From Bacteroidota bacterium (GTDB lineage: Bacteria > Bacteroidota > Bacteroidia > Flavobacteriales > Flavobacteriaceae), in the NCBI GenBank assembly GCA_024280815.1, contig JAJRPL010000305.1, positions 1 through 8,114 of the forward strand: 8,114 nucleotides of DNA. Direction: 5' to 3'. This document shows positions 1-6,536 of this stretch, piece by piece. Under the pieces are notes generated by a model that saw only the letters and a program-made list of their open reading frames with translations, had not been told where the DNA came from and searched no databases. The stretch's first letter is position 1. The number at the start of each line of letters is the position of its first letter. The position numbers were made by a program, and so were the translations under genes.

Positions 1-138
1 AGTGAGCCTTTTACAATTGATAGAACGGATTGGGATATCAAATTCAAATCTGGTAAATTCTTTCAAGATTTAGCAAAAGATAAATTGATTGATGATAATA
101 TCGAATTTCAAATAGATGTAAAAGCTTCAAAAAGCTAA
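1..138 (+). CDS. YceI-like family protein, C-terminal end (partial)
   Basis: Only the last 45 codons and the TAA stop are in the window; the start lies upstream. The visible residues include DRTDWDIKF, then SGKFFQDLAKDKLIDD and a final strand NIEFQIDVKA. This matches the end of YceI-like lipocalin-fold proteins, where a D-R-T-x-W-x-I-x-F/Y strand is followed by a GKFFxxLxDK helix and a closing beta strand. Family members are periplasmic or secreted and are thought to bind long isoprenoid-type lipids; the precise role is unknown for most. The gene ends 27 bp before a strong intrinsic terminator, so it is the last gene of its transcript and converges on rsmE. The call rests on a short C-terminal stretch, so it is likely but not certain. 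Confidence 0.7.
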   Translation, partial: SEPFTIDRTDWDIKFKSGKFFQDLAKDKLIDDNIEFQIDVKASKS

Positions 139-165
139 GAAGTTTTATTGAAATAATTACAACTT

Positions 166-196
166 AAAGCACCATAATCAATTATGGTGCTTTTTT
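166..196 (+). terminator. Intrinsic (rho-independent) terminator after the YceI-like gene
   Basis: The arms at 166-177 and 182-193 are perfect reverse complements (core GCACCATAA / TTATGGTGC), giving a 12-bp stem around a 4-nt loop. Six Ts follow at 191-196. It lies 27 bp after the stop of the plus-strand gene and points the same way. On the minus strand the stem is followed by only three Ts, so it would act poorly on rsmE transcripts. Confidence 0.88.
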
Positions 197-206
197 ATGA
201 TGTTTT

Positions 207-368
207 ATACCAATTTAAATTTGTAATGTCGCATAATAATGCTTCTTTTTCACTATATTTTCATAATAATTATTTATCATAACTATGGCTATGCTAAAGA
301 ATTTTTCCTTCAATCTAGTAAAAAATAATTCATTATTATTTTACGACATCACAAATTTAAATTGGTAT
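207..368. repeat. MITE-like imperfect inverted repeat in the convergent intergenic gap
   Basis: The left arm (207-255) and the reverse complement of the right arm (316-368) both begin ATACCAATTTAAATTTGT. They continue with one mismatch through ATGTCG, then ATAATAATG after a 3-nt gap, and finish with a weaker T-rich part ending ACTA. By hand alignment 44 of 49 paired positions match, with two small gaps. The outer 25 bp carry a single mismatch. The 60-nt centre (256-315) has no usable ORF. The element almost fills the space between the YceI terminator and the rsmE stop at 378. No clear target-site duplication is visible beyond a possible TA. The shape is that of a non-autonomous miniature transposable element or a long intergenic hairpin repeat; which of the two cannot be told from one copy. 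Confidence 0.75.
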
Positions 369-377
369 TACTTAATC

Positions 378-1085
378 TCATTGATTAATAAACGATACAG
401 CCTGTACAGCAGTTAACCCAGCAGTTTCTGTTCGTAATCTACTCTCACCTAACGAAATAGGTAAATACCCTTTCTGGAAGGCAGTTTTAATTTCTGAGTT
501 TGAAAAATCTCCCTCAGGACCAATTAAAATTGTTGAATTTTGATTAGGTTTTAAAACTGATTTTAATAAGACTTTATCCGTTCTTTCACAATGAGCAATG
601 TATAAATTGCTACCGTTGTTTTTAGTAATAAATTCGGTTAGTGAGGTAAGTTTATTTAGTTTTGGAAGCTGAAATTTGAGAGATTGCTTCATAGCTGACT
701 CAATAATCCGATTCAACCTATCCATTTTTATAACTTTCCTTTCTGAGTGGTCACAGAGAATAGGTGTAATTTCATCAATTCCTATTTCAGTTGCTTTTTC
801 TAAAAACCATTCAAACCTGTCTATATTTTTTGTAGGAGCTATGGCAATGTGTAAATAATAGTTCCAAGGTTTTGATTTTTTTTCAACTGAAATTATATTT
901 ATAGTACAATTTTTAGCATCAGCTAGAATAAGCTCAGCAATAAATAACTTTCCTTTTCCGTTGGTGATAAATAGCTGATCTCCTATTTTTTTACGTAATA
1001 CTTTGACAATATGTCTACTTTCAGTTTTGTCAAATGTAAACTGTTTGTCTTTTGGGGTTAGTTGTGTATTGTAGAAAAGTTGCAT
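378..1085 (-). CDS. rsmE: 16S rRNA (uracil1498-N3)-methyltransferase RsmE
   Basis: RsmE methylates N3 of U1498 of 16S rRNA in the assembled 30S subunit, using S-adenosylmethionine. The 235-residue product has the usual family length. An N-terminal PUA-like part carries SRHIVKVLRKKIGD (23-36). It is followed by APTKxxRFEWFLEKATEIG (83-102), the SERK segment (115-118) and ESAMKQS (129-135). The SPOUT trefoil-knot cofactor site shows as IGPEGDFS (188-195) and LGESRLRTETAG (212-223), the family's signature LG-x-R-I/L-LRTETA. The ATG at 1083-1085 gives the normal N-terminus (MQLFYN). It is the last gene of a minus-strand set, 63 bp after the GNAT-like gene, and ends with TGA ten bases from the MITE-like repeat. 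All key motifs are intact, so it should be functional. Confidence 0.96.
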   Translation of the reverse strand: MQLFYNTQLTPKDKQFTFDKTESRHIVKVLRKKIGDQLFITNGKGKLFIAELILADAKNCTINIISVEKKSKPWNYYLHIAIAPTKNIDRFEWFLEKATEIGIDEITPILCDHSERKVIKMDRLNRIIESAMKQSLKFQLPKLNKLTSLTEFITKNNGSNLYIAHCERTDKVLLKSVLKPNQNSTILIGPEGDFSNSEIKTAFQKGYLPISLGESRLRTETAGLTAVQAVSFINQ

Positions 1086-1120
1086 GTAGTTTTTAATTCA
1101 GTTTTTAGTGCTTTAGATGT

Positions 1121-1144
1121 ATTGCTGACTGCCACTGCCAACTG
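1121..1144. repeat. Short imperfect tandem repeat of ACTGCC(A) units
   Basis: The plus strand shows ACTGCC at 1128-1133, a second ACTGCC at 1134-1139, then A and a partial ACTG at 1141-1144, preceded by a degenerate unit ATTGCTG at 1121-1127. It lies in the 63-bp gap between the GNAT-like stop and the rsmE start, 17 bp from the GC-rich hairpin repeat at 1161-1194. Its composition is unlike the AT-rich spacers elsewhere in the window. It is short and could be chance. Confidence 0.4.
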
Positions 1145-1148
1145 AATA

Positions 1149-2315
1149 CTAGTTGTTAATCTCTCCCTTTGGGGAGATGCCGAAGGCAGAGGGGATTATT
1201 TCTTTTCGATAGGTTCTACGTCTTTTATTAATTTTCGGATCAAAATGTTTCCATATTTGATGAATGGCAAAATTATCTTCCAATTCAGGAGTTCTTATAC
1301 AGTTAATGATTCCTTTTTTAGTAAAAGTGTTATAATATTCATTAAAAATGATGGCATGTACGCCTTTATTTTGAAAATCTGGATGTACTCCGATAAGGTA
1401 AAATATTACATCTTTACTATGTTTTCTTGCTTTTAAAAGATGAAACATACCCAACGGAAAAAGCTTGCCTTTTGCTTTTAATAAGGCCTCAGAAAAAGAA
1501 GGCATTACAATAGAGAATGCAACAATATTTTCATCTTTATCAATAACATATTTGATGTATTCTGGATTGATAAAACTAATATATTTCTTTTTAAAATAAG
1601 CTTTTTGAGTGTCAGATACAGGAACGAATGATGAGAGTTTAGCATAACTTTCATTAAACAAATCGAACATTTTATCTACATAAGGCATAATTTCTTTGGT
1701 TGTTGTGAAATTAAGAGCTTTAAGTTGATATCGTTTTTTTATCAATGCTTGGGCTTTTAGGAAAAGTTCAGGTTTGACATTGCTAAAAGGGAAAATATGC
1801 TCAATGTATTCCTTCTCTTTTACATAACCTAATTGTTCTAAATGCTCTTTGTAATAAGGGTGATTGTACCAAGTAATCATATTTCCTAATTGGTCAAAAC
1901 CTTCAATTAACACACCTACCTTGTCAAGATTAGTAAAACCAACAGGGCCTTCAATGTATTCTAGCTGGTGTTGTTCTCCTATTTCATTAACCTTATCTAA
2001 TAAAGCTTTTGTTACTGAGATATCATCGATGAAATCACACCAACCAAAACGCATTTTTTTTAAACTTTGTTGGTTGACTTCTGTAAAATTAATGATGGCA
2101 GCTATTCTTCCAACGATGGTGTCGTTTTTATAAGCGAGAAAAAAATGAGCTTCTGCATTGTCAAAAGCTGGGTTTTTGGTTTTATCAAAACTATCTAATT
2201 CATCTTTTATAATTGGGGGTATCCAATACGGATTGTCTTTGTATAAACTAAAAGGGAAAGTAACGAATTTTTTTAATTCACTTTTTGAAAAAATTTCCTT
2301 AATAATCATCGTCAT
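1149..2315 (-). CDS. Uncharacterised GNAT-like (acyl-CoA N-acyltransferase fold) protein
   Basis: The 388-residue product resembles the roughly 380-residue, poorly studied GNAT-superfamily proteins (E. coli YghO type); substrate and reaction are unknown. The N-terminal half opens with SLYKDNPYWIPPI (23-35), continues with AHFFLAYKNDTIVGRIAAI (56-74), where a donor-binding core would begin, and has YIEGPVGFTNLDKVGVLI (120-137). The second half carries an acetyl-CoA-loop-like segment, IGVHPDFQNKGVHA (308-321). No signal peptide or membrane segment is seen. The ATG at 2313-2315 overlaps the end of the barrel gene by 17 bp; an ATG two codons later (2307-2309) would give an 11-bp overlap. Either way translational coupling is likely. 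The tail, P375-E385, is encoded by the GC-rich hairpin repeat at 1161-1194 and probably is not part of the ancestral protein, which would end near RRRTYRKEI (366-374). Confidence 0.7.
   Translation of the reverse strand: MTMIIKEIFSKSELKKFVTFPFSLYKDNPYWIPPIIKDELDSFDKTKNPAFDNAEAHFFLAYKNDTIVGRIAAIINFTEVNQQSLKKMRFGWCDFIDDISVTKALLDKVNEIGEQHQLEYIEGPVGFTNLDKVGVLIEGFDQLGNMITWYNHPYYKEHLEQLGYVKEKEYIEHIFPFSNVKPELFLKAQALIKKRYQLKALNFTTTKEIMPYVDKMFDLFNESYAKLSSFVPVSDTQKAYFKKKYISFINPEYIKYVIDKDENIVAFSIVMPSFSEALLKAKGKLFPLGMFHLLKARKHSKDVIFYLIGVHPDFQNKGVHAIIFNEYYNTFTKKGIINCIRTPELEDNFAIHQIWKHFDPKINKRRRTYRKEIIPSAFGISPKGEINN
1161..1194. repeat. GC-rich double-hairpin (REP-like) repeat inside the 3' end of a gene
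   Basis: Two adjacent hairpins are visible on the plus strand. The first is TCTCCC (1162-1167) pairing with GGGAGA (1172-1177) around TTTG. The second is TGCC (1178-1181) pairing with GGCA (1185-1188) around GAA. GAGGGG follows directly. About two thirds of the 34 bases are G or C in a very AT-rich neighbourhood. It is read in frame by the minus-strand GNAT-like gene as PSAFGISPKGE. Similar CTCCC..GGGGAGATGCCGAAGGC elements recur between genes in flavobacterial genomes as far as I remember; this was not checked here. Confidence 0.6.
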
Positions 2316-3537
2316 CTATATCATCTTTAAATGGCTCAAAATTTTTGTTATACCCTTTTGGTTTTTCCTTTTTTTGTTCAACTTTTGGCTTCTTTTTTTT
2401 AGGTGTATTTTTGTACCTATTAGACCTACTAGATTCATTCTTTTTTGCTTCCTCTTTAGCTTTCTTTTTCTCTTCTTTGGCTATTTTTTTCTGTTCTTTA
2501 GACATTTTAGGTTTAAGCTTTTTTATTTTTTGTTTTCTAGCTTTGGCCTTTTTTACCTTACGTTGTTTTTTATCTTTTTTACTAAATAGTCTTGAAAAGA
2601 ATCCATCTCCTTTTTGTTTAATAATTTTACCTTCAGAATCTACTGTATATGATTTGTCTTTATGCCTGTCCAATCTCCAAGAAAGACCAACACCTGCTAA
2701 AAAAGTATGATCTCCTCGTTCGTCATTAATAAATCGTAAAGAAGTATCTACTTGTAAGTTTTTGTTTAGTAAATACGCTCCTCCAACACCATATTGTATA
2801 TCATTTGGCACATTTTTTCTTAAAAAACCTTGACCTTCTCCAAAAACAGCTATTTTTTCTGATAATGAGTAGGTTGCTGTAAGAATAAATGAATTTTCAG
2901 CCTCATCTGTAAATAATTTATCAGCTATAAAATTTGTTAAAAGTATAAATTTATTGGAAAGATCATTTTGAGTAAAGATGGCAATTCTAGGGCTCATTCC
3001 GTCAGGGTTCTTATGTAATTCACTTAAAAAGTTAGTATTCAACCCTGCGTAAACAGCGACTGCTGGCAGTAATCTCCTCCAGTCGTAACTGTGCCTCGCT
3101 TTCCAGCTTCGTATTTCTTTTGTTTTGTCTGTATATGTTGGCGAGTAGACCATGTATTTTGCACCAAAGGTTAATTTACTTAAGCCTAATACAGATTCTT
3201 GATGTACTGTAGGGCTTAGGTAATCTCTATCCTCATTAATAAAAGCTATATCTAAGTCTAGTTCTAGTCGTTCGGAAAAATGACTTGTTCGTATGGTAAA
3301 GTCTGTACCTATTGAATTTGATTTGTAACGTATGCTTTCTTGTGTTTTTTTATCCCAGTATAAGTAATTACCAACATTTTTGTAAAATAGGCCAGCTTCT
3401 ATTTGGTAGACACCATTACCGACACTATACGGGCTGTCAGAAAATCCAGGTCGTTTTGAATTTATAAGTTCTGTATATTGAGAAAAACTTAATTGAAAAC
3501 TTAAAATAAAAAATAAAAACAAACCAATTTTCTGCAT
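2299..3537 (-). CDS. Outer-membrane beta-barrel, transporter-like (PF13557 type), with lysine-rich C-terminal tail
   Basis: Residues 1-19 form a Sec signal peptide: charged start MQK, hydrophobic core, cleavage probably after SFS before Q20. The mature start has SKRPGFSDSPYSVGNGVYQIEAG (27-49), the D/KRPGFS..PY.V..G.YQIE opening of the PF13557 ('phenol MetA degradation-like' transporter) barrels. Alternating strands run to GVGLSWRLDR (282-291). Substrate is unknown; the Pfam name should not be taken as function. After the barrel comes an unusual tail of about 120 residues: a linker, then 318-395 extremely rich in Lys (with Glu and Arg, predicted disordered or helical), then an acidic end DDIDDDDY. 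The ATG at 3535-3537 is well supported by the signal peptide. It is the first gene of the minus-strand operon and its last codons overlap the start of the GNAT-like gene. Confidence 0.72.
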   Translation of the reverse strand: MQKIGLFLFFILSFQLSFSQYTELINSKRPGFSDSPYSVGNGVYQIEAGLFYKNVGNYLYWDKKTQESIRYKSNSIGTDFTIRTSHFSERLELDLDIAFINEDRDYLSPTVHQESVLGLSKLTFGAKYMVYSPTYTDKTKEIRSWKARHSYDWRRLLPAVAVYAGLNTNFLSELHKNPDGMSPRIAIFTQNDLSNKFILLTNFIADKLFTDEAENSFILTATYSLSEKIAVFGEGQGFLRKNVPNDIQYGVGGAYLLNKNLQVDTSLRFINDERGDHTFLAGVGLSWRLDRHKDKSYTVDSEGKIIKQKGDGFFSRLFSKKDKKQRKVKKAKARKQKIKKLKPKMSKEQKKIAKEEKKKAKEEAKKNESSRSNRYKNTPKKKKPKVEQKKEKPKGYNKNFEPFKDDIDDDDY

Positions 3538-3809
3538 ACTTGTGTTTTAAGACTACAAAATAAACATTTTTATATCAAATGAAGATGTACTTTAGTTTAA
3601 AATAAATAAATTTTTTTTCGAATTCAAAGCAAAAATAGAAGTAATAGCTTTAGTTATGGCTATTTTTTTAACGATGAAATCGGGAAAAAGAAGTTGTTTA
3701 TCAGACTAAAAAATGTTTTCTTTTGGTATTATTTAATACTTAACGTTTTAGTTGCGTTCAAATTGTTATTTTTGGGACAAATATTTAAAATATTTTGAAG
3801 TTTAATTCT
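3538..3809. promoter_or_regulatory. Divergent intergenic region between the barrel operon and the DUF4834-yfhO operon
   Basis: These 272 bp separate two genes pointing away from each other, so promoters for both operons should lie here. The region is extremely AT-rich and has no convincing ORF. A plus-strand -7 box candidate sits at 3767-3774. For the minus strand the only TAnnTTTG match I found is at 3630-3637 (read as CAAAAATA on the plus strand), without a good -33 partner, so it is weak. A 6-bp stem (3643-3648 with 3659-3664) followed by Ts is too weak to call a terminator. Confidence 0.6.
3767..3774 (+). promoter_or_regulatory. Candidate Bacteroidota -7 box for the DUF4834-yfhO operon
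   Basis: The octamer TATTTTTG fits the TAnnTTTG -7 consensus of Bacteroidota sigma factor promoters. It ends 35 bp before the ATG of the DUF4834 gene, which would give a leader of about 30 nt. The -33 TTG element is poor: the nearest TTG (3752-3754) is only 12 bp upstream, shorter than the usual spacing. In such AT-rich DNA the octamer could be chance. Confidence 0.4.
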
Positions 3810-4085
3810 ATGGAAGAAGCAGGTCTTATTAACTTTATGAAAACAATACTCATTATAATAACTATATATTATGTTTTAAAATTGATTGCAAGGTTTGTTT
3901 TGCCATTATTTTTAAAAAAAATGATGCAGAAATTTGAAAAAAAATTTAATGAGCAGCAACATCAAAATTCTTCGAATAAAACCAATGTAAAAGAAGGGGA
4001 AACAGTCATAGATAAAGCTCCAAATACTCAATCTAAAAGTAATAAAAATGTAGGTGAGTATGTTGATTATGAAGATGTAGAATAG
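3810..4085 (+). CDS. DUF4834 family small membrane protein
   Basis: This 91-residue protein is of unknown function. It starts MEEAGLINFMKTILIIITIY, has one hydrophobic segment (about 10-30), a basic stretch with RF and KKMMQKFEKKF (about 26-45) and a hydrophilic low-complexity middle. It ends with VGEYVDYEDVE, the conserved tail by which I recognise the Bacteroidota family DUF4834. The likely topology is a single membrane segment with a cytoplasmic C-terminal tail. I chose the ATG at 3810; a TTG at 3795 in the same frame would add five residues (MKFNS), but homologues begin MEEA-like as far as I recall, and TTG starts are less usual. It is the first gene of the plus-strand operon and ends 18 bp before yfhO, so the two are probably cotranscribed. 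Confidence 0.82.
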   Translation: MEEAGLINFMKTILIIITIYYVLKLIARFVLPLFLKKMMQKFEKKFNEQQHQNSSNKTNVKEGETVIDKAPNTQSKSNKNVGEYVDYEDVE

Positions 4086-4103
4086 TAATTTTGAATTTGT
4101 AAA

Positions 4104-5090
4104 ATGGATATAAAAAAGAATAAGTTTTTACCTTTTGTTATTGCAATCGTAGTATTCGTGATTGTTTCGTTGGCCTATTTTTCTCCTGTTTTAGAAGGGA
4201 AGGAATTGTTTCAAAGTGATATTGCTCAATTTAGAGGTGTTTCTAAAGAGATTGTTGATTACAGAAAAGAGCATAATCAAGAACCATATTGGACCAATAA
4301 AGCTTTTGGTGGTATGCCTGCTTATAATGTGAGTGCGTATTACCCACACAATTATATTAAAAAAGTAGATTTATTATTGCGTTTTTTACCTAGACCAGCT
4401 GACTATTTATTTCTTTATTTTTTAAGCTTTTTTGTATTACTTACTGTTTTAAAAGTTGAATGGAAATTAGCTATAGTCGGCTCTTTAGCATTTGGTTTTT
4501 CAACCTATTTGATTATAATTTTTGGTGCAGGTCATAATGCCAAGGCACATGCTATTGCTTATATGCCTATGGTATTGGCAGGTGTTTTATCCGTTTTTAA
4601 ACGAAATTATTTAATAGGCTTTGTGCTTACGGCTATTGCTATGGCATTTGAAATTAATGCAAGTCATCCACAAATGACTTATTATTTATTATTTATGATA
4701 CTTATTTTAGGTGTTGTGTATTTGATTGATGCGTTAAAAGAAAAAACCATACCTGAATTTTTTAAAGGTATTGCTGTTTTAATTGTTGCAGTAATACTAT
4801 CTATAGGTGTAAACGCTACCAGTTTATTAGCAACAAAAGACTACGCAAGTGTAAGTACAAGAAGTCAAAATGAATTGAAGTTGACACCAGAGGGTACAAC
4901 TAAAAAAAATAATACAACAGGTCTATCAAGAGAATATATTACCGAATATAGTTATGGAATTGGAGAAACTTTTAATTTGTTGATACCAAGGTTCTATGGT
5001 GGTGGAAATAGAGAAAATTTAGGCAAAGATTCTGAAATTTATACTTTTTTAAAAGGTAAGATTGGTAGAAAAGACGCTAAAGAATTTTAA
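4104..5090 (+). CDS. YfhO N-terminal portion (328 aa, up to the premature stop)
   Basis: This is the 5' open part of the split yfhO. The first membrane segment (about 9-29) leads into an outside loop with FQSDIAQF (Asp39) and YWTNKAFGGMPAY (62-74), where the GT-C fold usually carries its essential acidic residue. Further hydrophobic segments lie at about 99-117, 121-141, 150-165, 168-184, 190-208 and 222-242. A second outside loop begins with the stretch around EYSYGIGETFNLLIPRFYGGG (281-301), also typical of the family. Translated alone it would lack the remaining membrane helices and the C-terminal beta domain and would probably be unstable. The ATG is at 4104, 18 bp after DUF4834. Confidence 0.75.
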   Translation: MDIKKNKFLPFVIAIVVFVIVSLAYFSPVLEGKELFQSDIAQFRGVSKEIVDYRKEHNQEPYWTNKAFGGMPAYNVSAYYPHNYIKKVDLLLRFLPRPADYLFLYFLSFFVLLTVLKVEWKLAIVGSLAFGFSTYLIIIFGAGHNAKAHAIAYMPMVLAGVLSVFKRNYLIGFVLTAIAMAFEINASHPQMTYYLLFMILILGVVYLIDALKEKTIPEFFKGIAVLIVAVILSIGVNATSLLATKDYASVSTRSQNELKLTPEGTTKKNNTTGLSREYITEYSYGIGETFNLLIPRFYGGGNRENLGKDSEIYTFLKGKIGRKDAKEF

Positions 5091-5150
5091 GAAAACTTCC
5101 CAGCCTATTGGGGAGCACAAACTTTTGTAGAAGCACCTGCATATATTGGT

Positions 5151-6536
5151 GTGGTACTTATATTTTTATTTGTTTTGGGATTGTTCTTGGTTAAAGGGAA
5201 GTTAAAAAAGTGGCTACTTGCCGCAACTATTTTTTCTATTTTATTAAGCTGGGGAAAAAATGTCCCTACATTGACTAACTTTTTTATTGATTATATACCT
5301 TTATATAACAAATTTAGAGCTGTTTCTTCTTTTCAAGTTGTTGCTGAATTGGCAGTGCCATTACTAGCAATATTAAGTCTAAATCAGTTTTTAAAAGAGA
5401 GTGATACGAATGAGAATAAATTAAAATATTTGAAATATGCCATGTATGGAGTAGGAGGGTTTACATTACTTTTCACTTTATTAGGTACAAGTTTATTCAA
5501 TTTTGAAAGTTTTAGGGATGCTGGTATGGCTGGCTATGAAGAAAATTTCCCTGGTTTTATGGATACTGTATTAGCTGAAAGAAAAGCTATTTTTTTTAAG
5601 GATAGTTTACGTTCATTAATTTTAGTTGTATTGTCAGCCGGAATTCTATGGGCATTTCTTAAAAGTAAAATAAATAAAAATATTGTTACCATTGCATTTG
5701 CAGTGCTGATTTTATTCGATTTAGTAGTGGTAGACAAACGCTATTTAAATTCAGACGATTTTGTTTCTAAAAAGCAAATGGAAAAACCTTTTCAAGCAAC
5801 TGAAATCGATAAAGAAATACTAAAAGATAAATCTTATTATAGAGTGGTTAATTTTACGGTTAACCCAATGAATGACGGAAGTACATCTTATTTTCATAAC
5901 TCTATTGGTGGCTATCATGCAGCAAAACCTAAACGTTATGAAGAGTTGTTTGAATATCAAATTGCTAAAAATAATTTCGGAGTGTTGAACATGCTGAATA
6001 CTAAGTATATTATTTTTCCTGATAAGCAAGGTGTACCTCGTTTGCAAAAGAATAGAGATGCCAATGGCAATGCTTGGTTTGTTAACGAAGTAGCATTTGT
6101 CAATACTGCTGATGAAGAAATAAGAGCCTTAGACAGTTTAAATACAAAACAAAAAGCAATTGTAAACAAAAAATTTAAAGAATTGTTACCTAAAACTAAT
6201 TTTAAAGTTGATAGTTTAGCTACTATTAAATTAGTTTCATACCAACCTAATGAAATGAAATATAAAAGCACAACTACAAGTACACAGTTGGCAGTATTTT
6301 CTGATATGTATTATAAAAATGGATGGAATGCTTATATTGACGGAATTAAAGCTCCAATTATAAGAGTGAATTATGTATTAAGAGCATTGGTTGTACCTAA
6401 AGGGAAACATGAAATTGTTTTTAGATTTGAACCAACAGTGATTAAAAAGGGAAATACCATTACCTTAATTTCTTACGCATTTTTAGTGTTAATTCCATTA
6501 GGATGGTTTTTTATAGAAAAAAAGAAAAATGTATAA
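5151..6536 (+). CDS. YfhO C-terminal portion (in-frame remainder after the premature stop)
   Basis: The frame is open from 5091 (ENFPAYWGAQTF onward); the first usable start codon I see is a GTG at 5151, which would begin inside a membrane helix, so independent translation is doubtful. From that GTG the 461 residues show membrane segments at about 1-14, 21-34, 60-79, 97-113, 153-170, 178-194 and 436-455. A periplasmic beta-rich domain holds the family hallmark YYKNGWNAYIDG (387-398) and RVNYVLRALVVPKGKHEI (405-422), followed by VFRFEP. All of this is well conserved in character, with no sign of decay. It ends in TAA (6534-6536) overlapping the methyltransferase start by 8 bp. Confidence 0.65.
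   Translation: MVLIFLFVLGLFLVKGKLKKWLLAATIFSILLSWGKNVPTLTNFFIDYIPLYNKFRAVSSFQVVAELAVPLLAILSLNQFLKESDTNENKLKYLKYAMYGVGGFTLLFTLLGTSLFNFESFRDAGMAGYEENFPGFMDTVLAERKAIFFKDSLRSLILVVLSAGILWAFLKSKINKNIVTIAFAVLILFDLVVVDKRYLNSDDFVSKKQMEKPFQATEIDKEILKDKSYYRVVNFTVNPMNDGSTSYFHNSIGGYHAAKPKRYEELFEYQIAKNNFGVLNMLNTKYIIFPDKQGVPRLQKNRDANGNAWFVNEVAFVNTADEEIRALDSLNTKQKAIVNKKFKELLPKTNFKVDSLATIKLVSYQPNEMKYKSTTTSTQLAVFSDMYYKNGWNAYIDGIKAPIIRVNYVLRALVVPKGKHEIVFRFEPTVIKKGNTITLISYAFLVLIPLGWFFIEKKKNV

Larger units (their letters stand above)
4104..6536 (+). pseudogene. yfhO: YfhO family membrane protein gene split by one in-frame stop codon
   Basis: Read through the TAA at 5088-5090, this frame encodes 810 residues, the length usual for Bacteroidota YfhO proteins, with no other stop and no frameshift. 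YfhO proteins are polytopic GT-C-like membrane proteins; in Bacillus subtilis YfhO acts in glycosylation of lipoteichoic acid, while the Bacteroidota substrate is unknown. The stop follows KEF and precedes ENFPAYWG, a region that is normally continuous in the family. A one-base change from CAA (Gln) or GAA (Glu) is the simplest origin. The 3' half is fully open for 481 codons and keeps its 8-bp overlap with the next gene, so the lesion is recent, a sequencing error, or read through. Whether the gene is inactive cannot be decided from the sequence alone. Confidence 0.78.

Noticed and set aside
676..858. 60-codon plus-strand ORF inside rsmE
   Set aside because: It lies wholly antisense to a well-conserved rsmE with all motifs present; no homology or start signal supports it.
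2158..2710. Long plus-strand ORFs with Phe/Leu-rich, membrane-like translations
   Set aside because: They are the complement of the Lys-rich tail of the minus-strand barrel gene (AAA/AAG read backwards gives TTT/CTT). The minus-strand gene has a signal peptide and family motifs; these have none.
3643..3669. Stem AATAGC/GCTATT followed by Ts in the divergent intergenic region
   Set aside because: A 6-bp AT-rich stem with a 10-nt loop is weak, and no upstream plus-strand transcript needs terminating there.
3795..3809. TTG start giving the DUF4834 protein five extra residues
   Set aside because: The ATG at 3810 gives the expected family N-terminus and leaves a sensible leader after the candidate -7 box.
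4063..4093. Possible internal promoter before yfhO (TTG at 4063-4065, TAATTTTG at 4086-4093, 20-bp spacing)
   Set aside because: It fits the Bacteroidota consensus on paper but would give a leader of only a few bases, and such matches are common in this AT-rich DNA. The 18-bp gap is better explained by an operon.
5534..6271. Minus-strand ORFs inside the yfhO 3' half
   Set aside because: They are antisense shadows of the conserved C-terminal YfhO region and have no recognisable motifs.
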